Shown: positions 15,006-23,970, numbered from the stretch's first letter. The stretch: DNA of 64,000 nucleotides from Streptomyces eurythermus (GCF_014649115.1 NZ_BMSK01000012.1:124001-188000), one strand, 5' to 3'. Notes: a model not told the origin generated them from the letters alone. Numbers and translations are program-made.

Positions 15006-16820
15006 TCACCCGGCCGCCTCGCTGTGGGTGCCGGTCCTGGCGACGGGGGCCCACTTGTCGACCAGACCGGGGTGGTCGCGCAGCCAGCCGCGGACGGCGT
15101 CCTGCTCCTTGCCCTTGCCGGCCTTCTGGATGCGGGCCTCCAGGCCGGTCAGCTGCTCCTCGGTCATCGAGAAGTCCTTCAGCCACCGGCCGACCAGCGG
15201 GTTGTCGGCGGTGAAGCCCTTGCGGGCGAGGGTGTGCACGCCGTCGCCCTTGCCCCAGGCGCCCTTGGGGTCCTTGAGCTTCTTCAGGTCGTAGTCGCTG
15301 TACGCCCAGTGCGGCGACCACAGGGTGACGAGGACCGGCTGGTGCCGGGCGTAGGCGCGCTTCAGCTCGGCGAGCATGGCCGGGGTGGAGCCGTCGACCA
15401 CGTCGTAGGTGCCCTCGAGGCCGTACTCCTTCAGCACCGTGCTCTTCAGCAGGCTCATCATGCCCGCGCTGGGCTCGATGCCGATGATCTTCCCGTCGAA
15501 CTCGGAGGCGTGCTCCTCGAGGTCGGCCAGGGAATCGACGTCCTTGACATAGGAGGGCACGGACAGCTCCAGGGACGTGGGGCCGTACCACTTGCCGAGG
15601 TCGTCCAGCTGCTTGCCGTACTTCGTCCAGTACTCGGCGTGCGTGGTGGGCAGCCAGGAGTCGGTCTGGAAGTCGAGCTGGCCGGTGGCGAGTCCGGTGT
15701 AGAGCGGGCCGGCCGCGTACTGGGTCGTGCTCACCTTGAAGCCGCGCTCCTGGAGGATCTCCTTCCACAGGAACGTGGAGGCGATGCCCTCGTCCCAGGG
15801 GATGTAGCCGATCCGGATCTCCTTGCCCTTGCCGACGTCCGTGCCGGAGGCCTCGGAGGTGCCCGCGGAGGGACCGAAGACGCCGAGTCCGCCCGCGACG
15901 AGGGCGAGGACGACCACGCCGGCGAGGGCGACGGCCGGGCGCGGACGGTACGACCACGCGCGCGTGCGTGCCTTCGCGGCGGCCCTGCGGCCCAGCGGGG
16001 AGAGCTGGGTGCCGAGCGCGCCGGTGACCCGGTCCAGGTAGATGGCGAGGACGACGATGCCGACGCCCGCCTCGAAGCCGTAGCCGATGTCGAGCTGGCC
16101 GATGGCCTCGTTGACGGCGCCGCCGAGGCCGCCGGTGCCGACCATGCCGGCGATGACGACCATGGACAGGCCCAGCATGATCACCTGGTTGACGCCGGCC
16201 ATGATGGTCGGCAGGGCGAGCGGCAGCTGGACCCGCCACAGGATGTTCCGCGGGGTCGTACCGAACGCCTCGGCGGCCTCGACCAGTTCGGCGTCGACCT
16301 GGCGGATGCCCAGCTCGGTCATGCGGACGCCGGGGGCGAGCGCGAAGATCAGGGTGGCGACCACGCCGGCGGCGGTGCCCAGCCCGAAGAAGAGCATGGC
16401 CGGGATCAGCAGCACCATCGAGGGCATGGTCTGGAGCAGGTCCAGCACCGGCCGTACGGCGGCACTGACCGCCTTGGAACGGGCGGCCCAGACGCCCAGC
16501 GGGAGGGAGATCACCAGGGCGATCACGGTCGCCACCAGGACCAGGGCGAGGGTGGACATCGCCCGGTCCCACAGGTCGAGCGAGTCGACCAGGGCGAACC
16601 CGGCGAAGGCGAGGACACCGGCGAGCAGCCCGCGCAGCCACCAGGCGACGACGGCGAGGATGCCGGCCATCAGCAGCGGCTGGGGTGCGGCCAGCAGGGT
16701 GTCGAGGCCGTCGTACATGCCCTCCATGACCGCCTTGACGGCGTCGAACAGCCAGGAGAGGTGGCCGACCAGCCAGTCCACGCCGGAGTCGACCCAGTCG
16801 CCGAGGTGGATCCTAGGCAT
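15006..16820 (-). CDS. glycine betaine/proline-type ABC transporter, permease fused to substrate-binding domain
   Basis: 604 residues. Residues 1-290 are a ProW/OpuAB permease with the EAA-loop (VEAAEAFGTTPRNILWRVQLPLALPTI) and several membrane helices. An extra helix at about 300-325 tethers an OpuAC-like binding domain (about 335-604) outside the membrane: IRIGYIPWDEGIAST, TDSWLPTTHAEYW, LWSPHWAYSDYDL, with Trp residues suited to a quaternary-ammonium cage. The substrate is probably glycine betaine, choline or carnitine. Its start overlaps the ATPase stop by 8 bp, so the two are co-translated. It serves osmoprotection or methyl-donor uptake. Confidence 0.92.
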   Translation of the reverse strand: MPRIHLGDWVDSGVDWLVGHLSWLFDAVKAVMEGMYDGLDTLLAAPQPLLMAGILAVVAWWLRGLLAGVLAFAGFALVDSLDLWDRAMSTLALVLVATVIALVISLPLGVWAARSKAVSAAVRPVLDLLQTMPSMVLLIPAMLFFGLGTAAGVVATLIFALAPGVRMTELGIRQVDAELVEAAEAFGTTPRNILWRVQLPLALPTIMAGVNQVIMLGLSMVVIAGMVGTGGLGGAVNEAIGQLDIGYGFEAGVGIVVLAIYLDRVTGALGTQLSPLGRRAAAKARTRAWSYRPRPAVALAGVVVLALVAGGLGVFGPSAGTSEASGTDVGKGKEIRIGYIPWDEGIASTFLWKEILQERGFKVSTTQYAAGPLYTGLATGQLDFQTDSWLPTTHAEYWTKYGKQLDDLGKWYGPTSLELSVPSYVKDVDSLADLEEHASEFDGKIIGIEPSAGMMSLLKSTVLKEYGLEGTYDVVDGSTPAMLAELKRAYARHQPVLVTLWSPHWAYSDYDLKKLKDPKGAWGKGDGVHTLARKGFTADNPLVGRWLKDFSMTEEQLTGLEARIQKAGKGKEQDAVRGWLRDHPGLVDKWAPVARTGTHSEAAG

Positions 16821-17895
16821 GGCTGATCACCTTCCCCTCGGGGTTGTCGCAGGCCACGGGGGCGGTCGCCTCGTCGCCGAGGAAGCCGAGCAGGCGCTGC
16901 CGTGGCACCACCCCGACGACCCGGCCCGCGCCGTCCACCACCGAGACCCGGTGGGACAGCCGGGCGCTGAGCGCGCACAGCTCCGTGAACGGCGTCTCGC
17001 GGGTCGCCGTCTCGCAGCCGCACAGCGGCGCGTCGGCGGTCACCGAGGTGTCCATGAGGGCGCCCGCCGTCAGCACCCGGGAGCGGTCCACGTCCTGGAT
17101 GAAGGAGGCCACGTAGTCGTTCGCGGGGCGCAGCAGGATGTCCTCGGCGGTACCGGTCTGCACGATGCGGCCGTCCCGCATGACGGCGACGCGGTCACCG
17201 AGGCGCATGGCCTCGTTGAGGTCGTGGGTGATGAAGACGATCGTCTTCTTCAGGGTCTTCTGGAGCTCCAGCAGCTGGTCCTGCATGTCGCGCCGGATCA
17301 GCGGGTCCAGGGCGCTGAAGGACTCGTCCATCAGCAGCAGGTCCGCGTCGGTGGCGAGGGCGCGGGCCAGGCCGACGCGCTGCTGCATGCCGCCGGACAG
17401 CTCGTCGGGCCAGGAGGACTCCCAGCCGGCCAGGCCGCACAGGGCGAGCGCCTCGTCGGCGCGGCGCTCGCGCTCGGCGCGGGGCACGCCCTGCACTTCC
17501 AGGCCGTAGGCGGCGTTGTCGCGGACACTGCGGTGCGGGAACAGCGCGAAGTGCTGGAAGACCATGCTGATCTTCCTGGAGCGCAGTTCGCGCAGCGCCC
17601 GGTCGCCGAGCGCGGTCAGGTCCTGCCCGTCGAAGCGCACGCTGCCCGCAGTCGGCTCCAGCAGCCCGTTGAGCATGCGCAGCAGGGTGGACTTGCCGGA
17701 GCCCGACAGTCCCATCACGACGAAGATCTCGCCGGCCTCGACGCTGAAGGAGGCGTCGATCACGGCGGCCGTCGCGCCGTCCGCGCGCAGCTCCGCCCGG
17801 TCGGCGCCACGCCGCAGCCGCTCCACCGCGTCGTCGGGTCGTCTTCCGAACACCTTGAACAGATGCTCTGCCTCAAGCCTGGGTGACACGCGCAC
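16813..17895 (-). CDS. glycine betaine ABC transporter ATP-binding protein with CBS domains (ProV/OpuAA)
   Basis: 360 residues. Walker A GLSGSGKST, Q-loop MVFQHFALFPH, signature LSGGMQQRVGLARAL, Walker B LLMDESFSALDP, H-loop ITHDLNEA. The C-terminal region (about 280-350) is a CBS-type module, which in OpuA senses ionic strength and gates transport. The GTG at 17895 follows GGAGACGAGAG; a second GTG two codons on is possible. It is the first gene of the two-gene operon. Osmotic control is inferred from the family. Confidence 0.93.
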   Translation of the reverse strand: MRVSPRLEAEHLFKVFGRRPDDAVERLRRGADRAELRADGATAAVIDASFSVEAGEIFVVMGLSGSGKSTLLRMLNGLLEPTAGSVRFDGQDLTALGDRALRELRSRKISMVFQHFALFPHRSVRDNAAYGLEVQGVPRAERERRADEALALCGLAGWESSWPDELSGGMQQRVGLARALATDADLLLMDESFSALDPLIRRDMQDQLLELQKTLKKTIVFITHDLNEAMRLGDRVAVMRDGRIVQTGTAEDILLRPANDYVASFIQDVDRSRVLTAGALMDTSVTADAPLCGCETATRETPFTELCALSARLSHRVSVVDGAGRVVGVVPRQRLLGFLGDEATAPVACDNPEGKVISHA

Positions 17896-18042
17896 CTCTC
17901 GTCTCCGGGGACAGGACAGAGGCCGCGCCTCCCCAGGTCAAGCTTGGGCAAACCCGCAAGTGGCGGGGTTCACGGCAGTGCGCGTCACGCAACGCGTTCC
18001 CGGTCCGCGGGCGCTGTCGGTGCCGTGCGGCATGATGCGTGC

Positions 18043-18963
18043 GTGACCGGACGACTCATGCTTCTCGACACCGCCTCGCTGTACTTCCGCGCCTACTTCG
18101 GCGTCCCGGACTCGGTGCGCGCGCCGGACGGCACGCCCGTCAACGCGGTGCGCGGGCTGCTCGACTTCATCGACCGGCTGGTCAAGGACCACCGGCCGGA
18201 CCACCTGGTGGCCTGCATGGACGCCGACTGGCGCCCGCGGTGGCGGGTGGACCTCATCCCCACCTACAAGGCGCACCGGGTCGCCGAGGAGCACACCGGC
18301 GCGCCGGACGCGGAGGAGGTGCCGGACACCCTGGCCCCGCAGGTGCCGGTGATCGAGGAGGTGCTGGACGCGATCGGCATCGCGCGCGTGGGCGTCGCGG
18401 AGTACGAGGCGGACGACGTGATCGGCACGTTCACCGCGCGGGCCCGGGGCCCGGTCGACATCGTCACCGGCGACCGCGATCTGTACCAGCTGGTGGACGA
18501 CGAGCGCGGGGTCCGGGTGCTGTATCCGCTCAAGGGCGTCGGCACGCTCCAGGTGACCGACGAGGCGGTGCTGCGCGAGAAGTATGGCGTCGACGGGCGC
18601 GGGTACGCGGATCTGGCGCTGCTGCGCGGCGACCCCAGCGACGGTCTGCCGGGCGTGGCCGGGATCGGCGAGAAGACGGCCGCCAAGCTGCTCGCCGAGT
18701 TCGGCGACCTGGCCGGGATCATGGCCGCGGTCGACGACCCGGGGGCGAAGCTGACGCCGTCGCAGCGCAAGCGGCTGACCGAGGCCCGGCCGTATCTGGC
18801 GGTCGCGCCGAAGGTGGTGCGGGTGGCCGACGACGTGCCGCTGCCGGAGGTCGGCACGGCCCTGCCGGACGCCCCGCGCGATCCGGCGGCGCTGGCCGGG
18901 CTGGCGCGCCGGTGGGGGCTCGGTGGCTCGCTGGAGCGCCTGCTGACCACACTGACGGGCTGA
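18043..18963 (+). CDS. 5'-3' exonuclease (DNA polymerase I N-terminal-like, FEN family)
   Basis: 306 residues, a stand-alone version of the PolI 5' nuclease. Metal-binding acidic residues are in MLLDTASLYFRAYFG, VACMDADWRPRWR, EADDVIGTF and VTGDRDLYQLVDD; the helix-hairpin-helix reads DGLPGVAGIGEKTAAKLL. Such proteins remove RNA primers or flaps and act in repair beside PolA. GTG 18043 is used; ATG 18058 is an alternative because neither has a clear ribosome site. Divergent from the betaine transporter operon. Confidence 0.9.
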   Translation: MTGRLMLLDTASLYFRAYFGVPDSVRAPDGTPVNAVRGLLDFIDRLVKDHRPDHLVACMDADWRPRWRVDLIPTYKAHRVAEEHTGAPDAEEVPDTLAPQVPVIEEVLDAIGIARVGVAEYEADDVIGTFTARARGPVDIVTGDRDLYQLVDDERGVRVLYPLKGVGTLQVTDEAVLREKYGVDGRGYADLALLRGDPSDGLPGVAGIGEKTAAKLLAEFGDLAGIMAAVDDPGAKLTPSQRKRLTEARPYLAVAPKVVRVADDVPLPEVGTALPDAPRDPAALAGLARRWGLGGSLERLLTTLTG

Positions 18964-19054
18964 GCCGGGACGGAGGGGGCTGAGGGGGCGGGTCGGGCGA
19001 CATCGAACGAAAGGTTCCGGCAAAAGACTCTCATCGGCGTCCCTGAGAGGGGTG

Positions 19055-19090
19055 TTGACCCGACCGAGGTGTTAACTTAGGTAAACCTAA
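19055..19090 (+). promoter_or_regulatory. iron-box-controlled promoter of the siderophore-interacting protein
   Basis: TTGACC (19055-19060), 17 bp, TAGGTA (19078-19083) form a plausible promoter. TTAACTTAGGTAAACCTAA at 19072-19090 matches the DtxR/DmdR iron-box consensus at 15 of 19 positions and covers the -10. Iron-loaded DmdR1/IdeR would block polymerase, so expression should rise on iron starvation. Confidence 0.75.
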
Positions 19091-19110
19091 CCAACCGCCA
19101 GGAGGCCGTC

Positions 19111-19962
19111 ATGGCAGAGCGCCCGGGACGAAAGCCGCGCAAGCCCCTTACCGCCCAGGTCGTGCGCACCGAACGGCTGACCCCGCACATGCAGCGTGTG
19201 GTGCTCGGCGGCACGGGTCTCGCCGGATTCGCCGCGGACACCTGCACCGACCACTACGTCAAGCTGCTGTTCGGCGCCGACGGCGTGAGCTACCCCGAGC
19301 CCTTCGACCTGGAGCGGATCCGCGCCGAGTTCCCGCGCGAGCAGTGGCCGGTGACCCGGACGTACACCGTGCGCGACTGGAACGCGGAGCGGGGCGAGCT
19401 GACCCTGGACTTCGTGATCCACGGCGACGAGGGCCTGGCCGGCCCCTGGGCCGCCCGCGTGCGGCCCGGCGAGACCGTGCGCTTCATGGGTCCCGGCGGC
19501 GCGTACGCGCCCGACCCGGAGGCCGACTGGCATCTGCTCGCCGGCGACGAGAGCGCGCTGCCGGCCATCGCCCGTGCCCTGGAGACGCTCCCCGCCGGCG
19601 CCCGCGCACACGCCTTCATCGAGGTCTCCGGCCCCGAGGAGGAGCAGAAGATCGACACCGGCGTACGGGTCGTCTGGCTGCACCGCGGCGACCGGCCGGT
19701 GGGCGAGGCCCTGCTGGAGGCCGTCCGCGGGCTCGAGTTCCCCGAGGGCCGGGTGCACGCCTTCGTGCACGGCGAGGCGGGCGTCGTCAAGGAACTGCGC
19801 CGGCTGCTGCGCATCGAGCGCCAGATCCCCCGCGAGGACCTGTCGATCTCCGGCTACTGGCGCCTCGGCCACAACGAGGACGGCTGGCAGGCCTCCAAGC
19901 GCGAGTGGAACGCCCGGGTGGAAGCCGAGCAGGAGGGCGACACGGCGACGGCTGCGGCGTGA
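19111..19962 (+). CDS. siderophore-interacting protein, FAD-dependent ferric-siderophore reductase
   Basis: 283 residues of the SIP/ViuB family. FAD-binding motif RTYTVRDW (about residue 89), GPGGAYAP, LLAGDESALPAI in the NAD(P)H-binding half, and the family's C-terminal signature SGYWRLGHNEDGWQASKREW. It reduces ferric siderophores in the cytoplasm to release iron. AGGAGG precedes ATG 19111. An iron box over the promoter supports this role. It is monocistronic and convergent with the acetyltransferase. Confidence 0.93.
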   Translation: MAERPGRKPRKPLTAQVVRTERLTPHMQRVVLGGTGLAGFAADTCTDHYVKLLFGADGVSYPEPFDLERIRAEFPREQWPVTRTYTVRDWNAERGELTLDFVIHGDEGLAGPWAARVRPGETVRFMGPGGAYAPDPEADWHLLAGDESALPAIARALETLPAGARAHAFIEVSGPEEEQKIDTGVRVVWLHRGDRPVGEALLEAVRGLEFPEGRVHAFVHGEAGVVKELRRLLRIERQIPREDLSISGYWRLGHNEDGWQASKREWNARVEAEQEGDTATAAA

Positions 19963-20019
19963 GCGAGGGGACGCCCCCCTCATCAGCCGGGCCGGGCAGC
20001 GCCTGAGCACGCCGGGCGG

Positions 20020-20041
20020 CGGCACCCACCATGAGGTGCCG
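20020..20041. terminator. short hairpin between convergent genes
   Basis: CGGCACC, 8 nt, GGTGCCG, followed by TCGCTTTC on the plus strand. A weak terminator candidate serving the siderophore-interacting protein gene and perhaps the convergent acetyltransferase. Confidence 0.35.
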
Positions 20042-20098
20042 TCGCTTTCACCGGCCCTCTTCACCGCGCCGCCGCGATCGCCCCGTACCAGGGGTGGC

Positions 20099-20680
20099 TC
20101 AGTCCCCCCGCACCCGCGCGTGGAAGTGCATGTCGTGCCAGCCGTCCGGGTGCAGGAGGGCGCTGCGCTTGGTGCCCTCCAGGGCGAAGCCCGCCTTGGC
20201 GGCGGCCCGGCAGGACGCCTCGTTGACGGTGGCGTGGAAGAGTTCGAGGCGGTGGAAGCCGATCTCCTCGAAGGCCCAGTGGGACAGGGCGGCGGCGGCC
20301 CGGGCGGCGACACCCTGCCCCCGCGCCCGCGCCACCGTCCAGTACGCCACCTCGGCCACGCCGGCCCCGAGCAGTATCTGCCGCAGCGCGACCCGGCCCC
20401 GCAGTTCGTCCGTCCGCTCGTCCACGACGGCCCACTGCGCCTCGTTCTCGCCCGCCCACGACGCCTGCCACTGCGTGATCCAGCCGGCGGCCTCCTCCTC
20501 GGAGTCGCAGGCCCTCATGTGCCACTGGTGCATCGCCGGGTCCTGGAAGGCGGCGTGCACGGCGGGCGCGTCCTCGGCCCGCCAGGGACGCAGGACCAGG
20601 CCGTCGGCGGCGGCAAGGGTGGGCTGCGGAGCCCCGGCCAGGGCGCCGGCGGTCAGGACCGGCTTGATGAGAAAGGGCAT
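20099..20680 (-). CDS. GNAT-family N-acetyltransferase (RimJ/RimL-like)
   Basis: 193 residues. LVLRPWRAEDAPAVHAAFQDP at the start, VAYWTVARARGQGVAARAAAALSHWAF (acetyl-CoA pyrophosphate loop R-x-x-G-x-G/A type), and HRLELFHATVNEASCRAAAKAGFALEG are all typical of RimJ/L. The acceptor is unknown: ribosomal protein, small molecule or antibiotic. The ATG at 20680 fits AGGATG upstream; an ATG three codons earlier has no ribosome site. It stands alone. Confidence 0.87.
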   Translation of the reverse strand: MPFLIKPVLTAGALAGAPQPTLAAADGLVLRPWRAEDAPAVHAAFQDPAMHQWHMRACDSEEEAAGWITQWQASWAGENEAQWAVVDERTDELRGRVALRQILLGAGVAEVAYWTVARARGQGVAARAAAALSHWAFEEIGFHRLELFHATVNEASCRAAAKAGFALEGTKRSALLHPDGWHDMHFHARVRGD

Positions 20681-20821
20681 GATCCACATCCTGCCGGGTC
20701 CACGCCCTGGGTCCCACCCTTTTCCGCTCACTCCCGGGTGACCACGCCGCCGCGCCCTTGACGCCGTCCCCGCTCCCCCCTCCACCGCCCCCTTGACTCC
20801 GGCCGGCTCCGGCCCCCGCCG

Positions 20822-20827
20822 TACCCT
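20822..20827 (+). promoter_or_regulatory. -10 element of a leaderless promoter (pseudouridine synthase)
   Basis: TACCCT lies 8 nt before ATG 20836 with no ribosome site between. The leader-less start explains why GC-rich CCCTTGAC tracts upstream carry no RBS. Confidence 0.45.
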
Positions 20828-20835
20828 TGACGCCG

Positions 20836-21798
20836 ATGAGACGCCGTACGCCGCCCCCGCCCGCCCCGCTCCCCCAACGCGACGGGGTCGATCCCGTACG
20901 GGTACGGCTACCCGCCGGCGGGACGTGGGCCACCGTGCGGGAGCACCTGGTGGAACGGCTCACCGGGGCCGGGCCCGGAACGGTGGAGTCGATGTTCGCC
21001 GCCGGCCAGGTGATCGACGCCGACGGACGGGCCGTACCACCGGACGCCCCGTACCGGCCGGGAATGTACGTCTGGTTCCACCGCGAGCTGCCCGCCGAGG
21101 TGCCGGTGCCCTTCCCGGTGGAGGTGGTGTACCGGGACGAGCACATCGTGGTGGCCGACAAGCCGCACTTCCTGGCCACCACCCCGCGCGGCTCGCATGT
21201 CGCCCAGACCGCGCTGGCCCGGCTCCGGCACGAGCTGGGCGTTCCGACACTGACGGCGGCGCACCGCCTGGACCGGCTCACCGCCGGGCTGGTGCTGTTC
21301 ACCGTGCGCCCCGAGGAACGCGGCGCGTACCAGACGCTGTTCCGGGACCGGCGGGTACGCAAGGAGTACGAGGCCGTCGCCCCGTACGACCCTTCGCTCG
21401 CCCTGCCCCGCACCGTGCGCAGCCGGATCGTGAAGGAGCGCGGGGTACCGGCCGCCCGGGAGGTCCCCGGCGAGCCGAACGCCGAGACCCGGGTGGAACT
21501 GGCCGGGCACCGGGCCGGGCTCGGCCGGTACCGGCTCCTCCCGGCGACCGGCCAGACCCACCAGCTGCGGGTGCATCTGGCCGCGCTGGGCGTGCCCATC
21601 CTCGGCGATCCGCTGTATCCCGAGGTGCTCGCCCCGGTGCCGGCCGGTGACTTCCGGCGTCCGCTGCAACTGCTCGCCCGGCGGCTGGAGTTCACCGACC
21701 CGGTCACCGGCGCGCACCACGCCTTCACCAGCGGCCGCGAGTTGGGCGCCTGGACGTCGTACACCGACTGGTCCGAAGGGTCCCGGCCGCTCGGCTGA
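20836..21798 (+). CDS. RluA-family RNA pseudouridine synthase
   Basis: 320 residues. An N-terminal S4-like part (about 25-75) precedes the catalytic domain: VVYRDEHIVVADKPHFLATTP, and AHRLDRLTAGLVLF with the catalytic Asp in HRLDR-x-T-x-G, then RRVRKEYEAV and LLPATGQTHQLRVHLAALGVPILGDPLY. It converts specific uridines in rRNA or tRNA to pseudouridine; the target site is not readable. It converges with the P450 gene, leaving only 16 bp between stops. Confidence 0.92.
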   Translation: MRRRTPPPPAPLPQRDGVDPVRVRLPAGGTWATVREHLVERLTGAGPGTVESMFAAGQVIDADGRAVPPDAPYRPGMYVWFHRELPAEVPVPFPVEVVYRDEHIVVADKPHFLATTPRGSHVAQTALARLRHELGVPTLTAAHRLDRLTAGLVLFTVRPEERGAYQTLFRDRRVRKEYEAVAPYDPSLALPRTVRSRIVKERGVPAAREVPGEPNAETRVELAGHRAGLGRYRLLPATGQTHQLRVHLAALGVPILGDPLYPEVLAPVPAGDFRRPLQLLARRLEFTDPVTGAHHAFTSGRELGAWTSYTDWSEGSRPLG

Positions 21799-21814
21799 CG
21801 CCCGGCCGGGGGTG

Positions 21815-23302
21815 TCAGCCGCCGTGCCACCAGCGCAGGAGCCGCCGCCACAGGCCGCGGGGGCGGGCCGGTTCCAGGGTCGCGGGGGCGGACTCCGGTA
21901 CGGGCGGCGGCTGGTGGGCCGCCGGCTGCGGTCCGGCGGCCGGGGCCGGGTCGCTGCTCAGCGCGCCGACCTGCCAGTTGGAGCGCTGCGGCGGGATCGG
22001 CATGGCCCTGGGTGGCAGGTCCACGTCCTGCTGCGGCTTGGGTTCGAAGCGCACCGGCAGGGCCACCAGGTGCCGGGAGGCGATGGACGACCGCCAGCGC
22101 AGGTCCTCCTCGGCGCAGTCGAGCTGGATGTCGGACAGCCGGGTCAGCAGCGCGTCCACGCCGACGTCGGCGATGGCGCGGCCGATGTCCTGGCCGGGGC
22201 ACTCGTGCGGGCCGCCGCCGAAGGCGAGGTGGGAGCGGTTGCCCTGCATGCTCTCCGACGGATCGGGCCGCACCCGCGGGTCGACGTTGCCGGGGGCGGG
22301 CGCGAACAGCAGCCCGTCGCCCTTGCGGATGCGCCGGCCGCCCAGCTCGGTGTCCTGCTTGGCGAAGTAGCCGAAGACCGTGCTGAACGGCGGCTCGTCC
22401 CAGAGGGATTGCTCGATCGCCTCGGGCACGGTCATCTGGCCGCCGTTGAGCTGGGCCCGGAAGCCCGGCTCGGTGAGGACCATGCGCAGCGCGTTGGCCA
22501 GGAGGTTCGCCGTCGCCTCGTAGGCGGCGAACAGGACGAGCCGCAGGTGTTCGCGGACCTCGTCGTCGGTCAGCCCGGCCGGGTGGCCGATGAGGTGACT
22601 GGTGAAGTCGTCCTCGGGCCGGGTGCGCCGCCGGGTGGTGAGCCGGCTGAGCGCGTCCATGACGTAGGTGTGACTCTGGATGGCGGTCTCGGTGCCCTTC
22701 AGGGCGTCCCGCGCGGCCTGCACCATCCGGTCGTTGTACTCCTCGGGCATGCCGAGGATCTCGCACATCACGGCCATCGGCAGATGCTCGGCGAACTGGG
22801 AGACCAGGTCGGCCCGCCCGCGTTCGCAGAAGCCGTTGACCAGGGCCTGGGTGTGGCGTCCGATGTGCCGGCGGACGCTGCGGTGGTCGATGGTGGCCAT
22901 GGCCGCGGTGACCGCGTCGCGCAGCCGCTCGTGCTCGGCGCCCTCGGCGTGCGAGCAGATGGGCTGCCAGGCGATGTGCGGCATGAGCGGGTGGTCGGGT
23001 TTGACCCGGCCGTCCTTCAGCGGGGTCCAGATCCGGCTGTCCCGGGTGTACTGCGAGGGACTGCGCACCAGTTGCAGGTTCTCGGCGTGGCCGAGCACCA
23101 CCCACATGGGTACGTCGTCGTGGAGCAGCACGGGAGCCACCGGGCCGTGCTCGTCCCGCAGGCGTTCGTAGAGGCCGGCGAGGTCTTCGGCGTCGGGGCC
23201 GTAGAGCCGCCGCGGTCCCCCGGCGTCGAGGCCGTGCGCGGGGCAGCCCGGCGGCGGGGCGAGGGACTCGGTGCCGGTCAGGGAGGGAGATTCAGACGTC
23301 AC
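21815..23302 (-). CDS. rarE: conservon cytochrome P450 lacking the ExxR motif (CYP157-like, CvnE/RarE)
   Basis: 495 residues. Heme-binding FGGGPHECPG gives Cys368. The K-helix reads E297-Q-S-L-W301, so the otherwise near-universal ExxR is Q-x-x-W. Exactly this EQSLW at 297-301 is reported for CYP157C1 of S. coelicolor, and the numbering here matches. The I-helix has LFAAYEATANLL rather than AGxET. A C-terminal Pro-rich extension of about 70 residues ends in RRLLRWWHGG. GTG 23302 follows GGAG. It is the last gene of the cvn operon, 47 bp after cvnD. Whether it is an active monooxygenase is unclear. Confidence 0.93.
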   Translation of the reverse strand: MTSESPSLTGTESLAPPPGCPAHGLDAGGPRRLYGPDAEDLAGLYERLRDEHGPVAPVLLHDDVPMWVVLGHAENLQLVRSPSQYTRDSRIWTPLKDGRVKPDHPLMPHIAWQPICSHAEGAEHERLRDAVTAAMATIDHRSVRRHIGRHTQALVNGFCERGRADLVSQFAEHLPMAVMCEILGMPEEYNDRMVQAARDALKGTETAIQSHTYVMDALSRLTTRRRTRPEDDFTSHLIGHPAGLTDDEVREHLRLVLFAAYEATANLLANALRMVLTEPGFRAQLNGGQMTVPEAIEQSLWDEPPFSTVFGYFAKQDTELGGRRIRKGDGLLFAPAPGNVDPRVRPDPSESMQGNRSHLAFGGGPHECPGQDIGRAIADVGVDALLTRLSDIQLDCAEEDLRWRSSIASRHLVALPVRFEPKPQQDVDLPPRAMPIPPQRSNWQVGALSSDPAPAAGPQPAAHQPPPVPESAPATLEPARPRGLWRRLLRWWHGG

Positions 23303-23349
23303 GGTGGTGTCGCTCCGGAGACGGATGGGTGGGGTGGGCCGGCGGCGCG

Positions 23350-23970
23350 TCAGGTGAGGGCGCCGGACAGGGCGAGGGAGTGCAGGAAGCGGGTGAGGGT
23401 GAGCAGCACGTCCTTGCTGGAGGCCCGGCGGCGCACATCGCACTCGATGATCGGGATCTCCGGGCCGAGGTCCAGGGCCGTGCGCAGTTCCTCGACCGGG
23501 TAGCGGGGCGCGTCCGGGAAGGAGTTGACGGCGACGACGAAGGGCACGCCGCGTTCCTCCAGCCGGCCCATGACGTCGAAGCTGACCTCCAGGCGCCGGG
23601 TGTCGACCAGGACGACCGCGCCGAGGGCGCCCTCGAACAGCCCGTTCCACAGGAACCAGAAGCGCTCCTGTCCCGGCGTGCCGAAGAGGTAGAGCACCAG
23701 TTGGTCGGTGATCTGGATGCGGCCGAAGTCCATGGCCACGGTGGTGGCCGTCTTGGACTCGGAGCCGTAGTCGTCGTCCACGCCGATGCCGGCCTGGGTC
23801 ATGGTCTCCTCGGTGGTCAGCGGCCTGATCTCGCTGACGGAGCCGACCATGGTGGTCTTGCCGACGCCGAACCCGCCCACGATCACGATCTTCACCGCGG
23901 CCTGGGCCGTGTGCGGCAGATGATCCTCGGTGCGCGGGCCGGGGATCGTGTCAGAGCCTTTGAAGTCCAT
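23350..23970 (-). CDS. rarD: conservon Ras-like GTPase CvnD/RarD
   Basis: 206 residues. G1 loop VGGFGVGKTTMVGS, G3-like LFGTPGQERFWFLWNG and G4-like VAVNSFPD mark a small GTPase of the MglA/Cvn group. The gene starts 20 bp inside cvnC, so expression is coupled. In conservons this GTPase works with the sensor kinase-like CvnA and roadblock CvnB, analogous to a eukaryotic G-protein module; S. coelicolor cvn9 (rarA-E) affects aerial mycelium formation. Confidence 0.93.
   Translation of the reverse strand: MDFKGSDTIPGPRTEDHLPHTAQAAVKIVIVGGFGVGKTTMVGSVSEIRPLTTEETMTQAGIGVDDDYGSESKTATTVAMDFGRIQITDQLVLYLFGTPGQERFWFLWNGLFEGALGAVVLVDTRRLEVSFDVMGRLEERGVPFVVAVNSFPDAPRYPVEELRTALDLGPEIPIIECDVRRRASSKDVLLTLTRFLHSLALSGALT

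Noticed and set aside
14907..16826. 639-codon plus-strand frame opposite the betaine permease
   Set aside because: It is an antisense shadow of a convincing transporter gene with motifs in the other strand.
20751..20836. Repeated CCCTTGAC strings before the pseudouridine synthase
   Set aside because: Only the last copy is positioned as a promoter; the others are too degenerate and irregular to call a repeat element.
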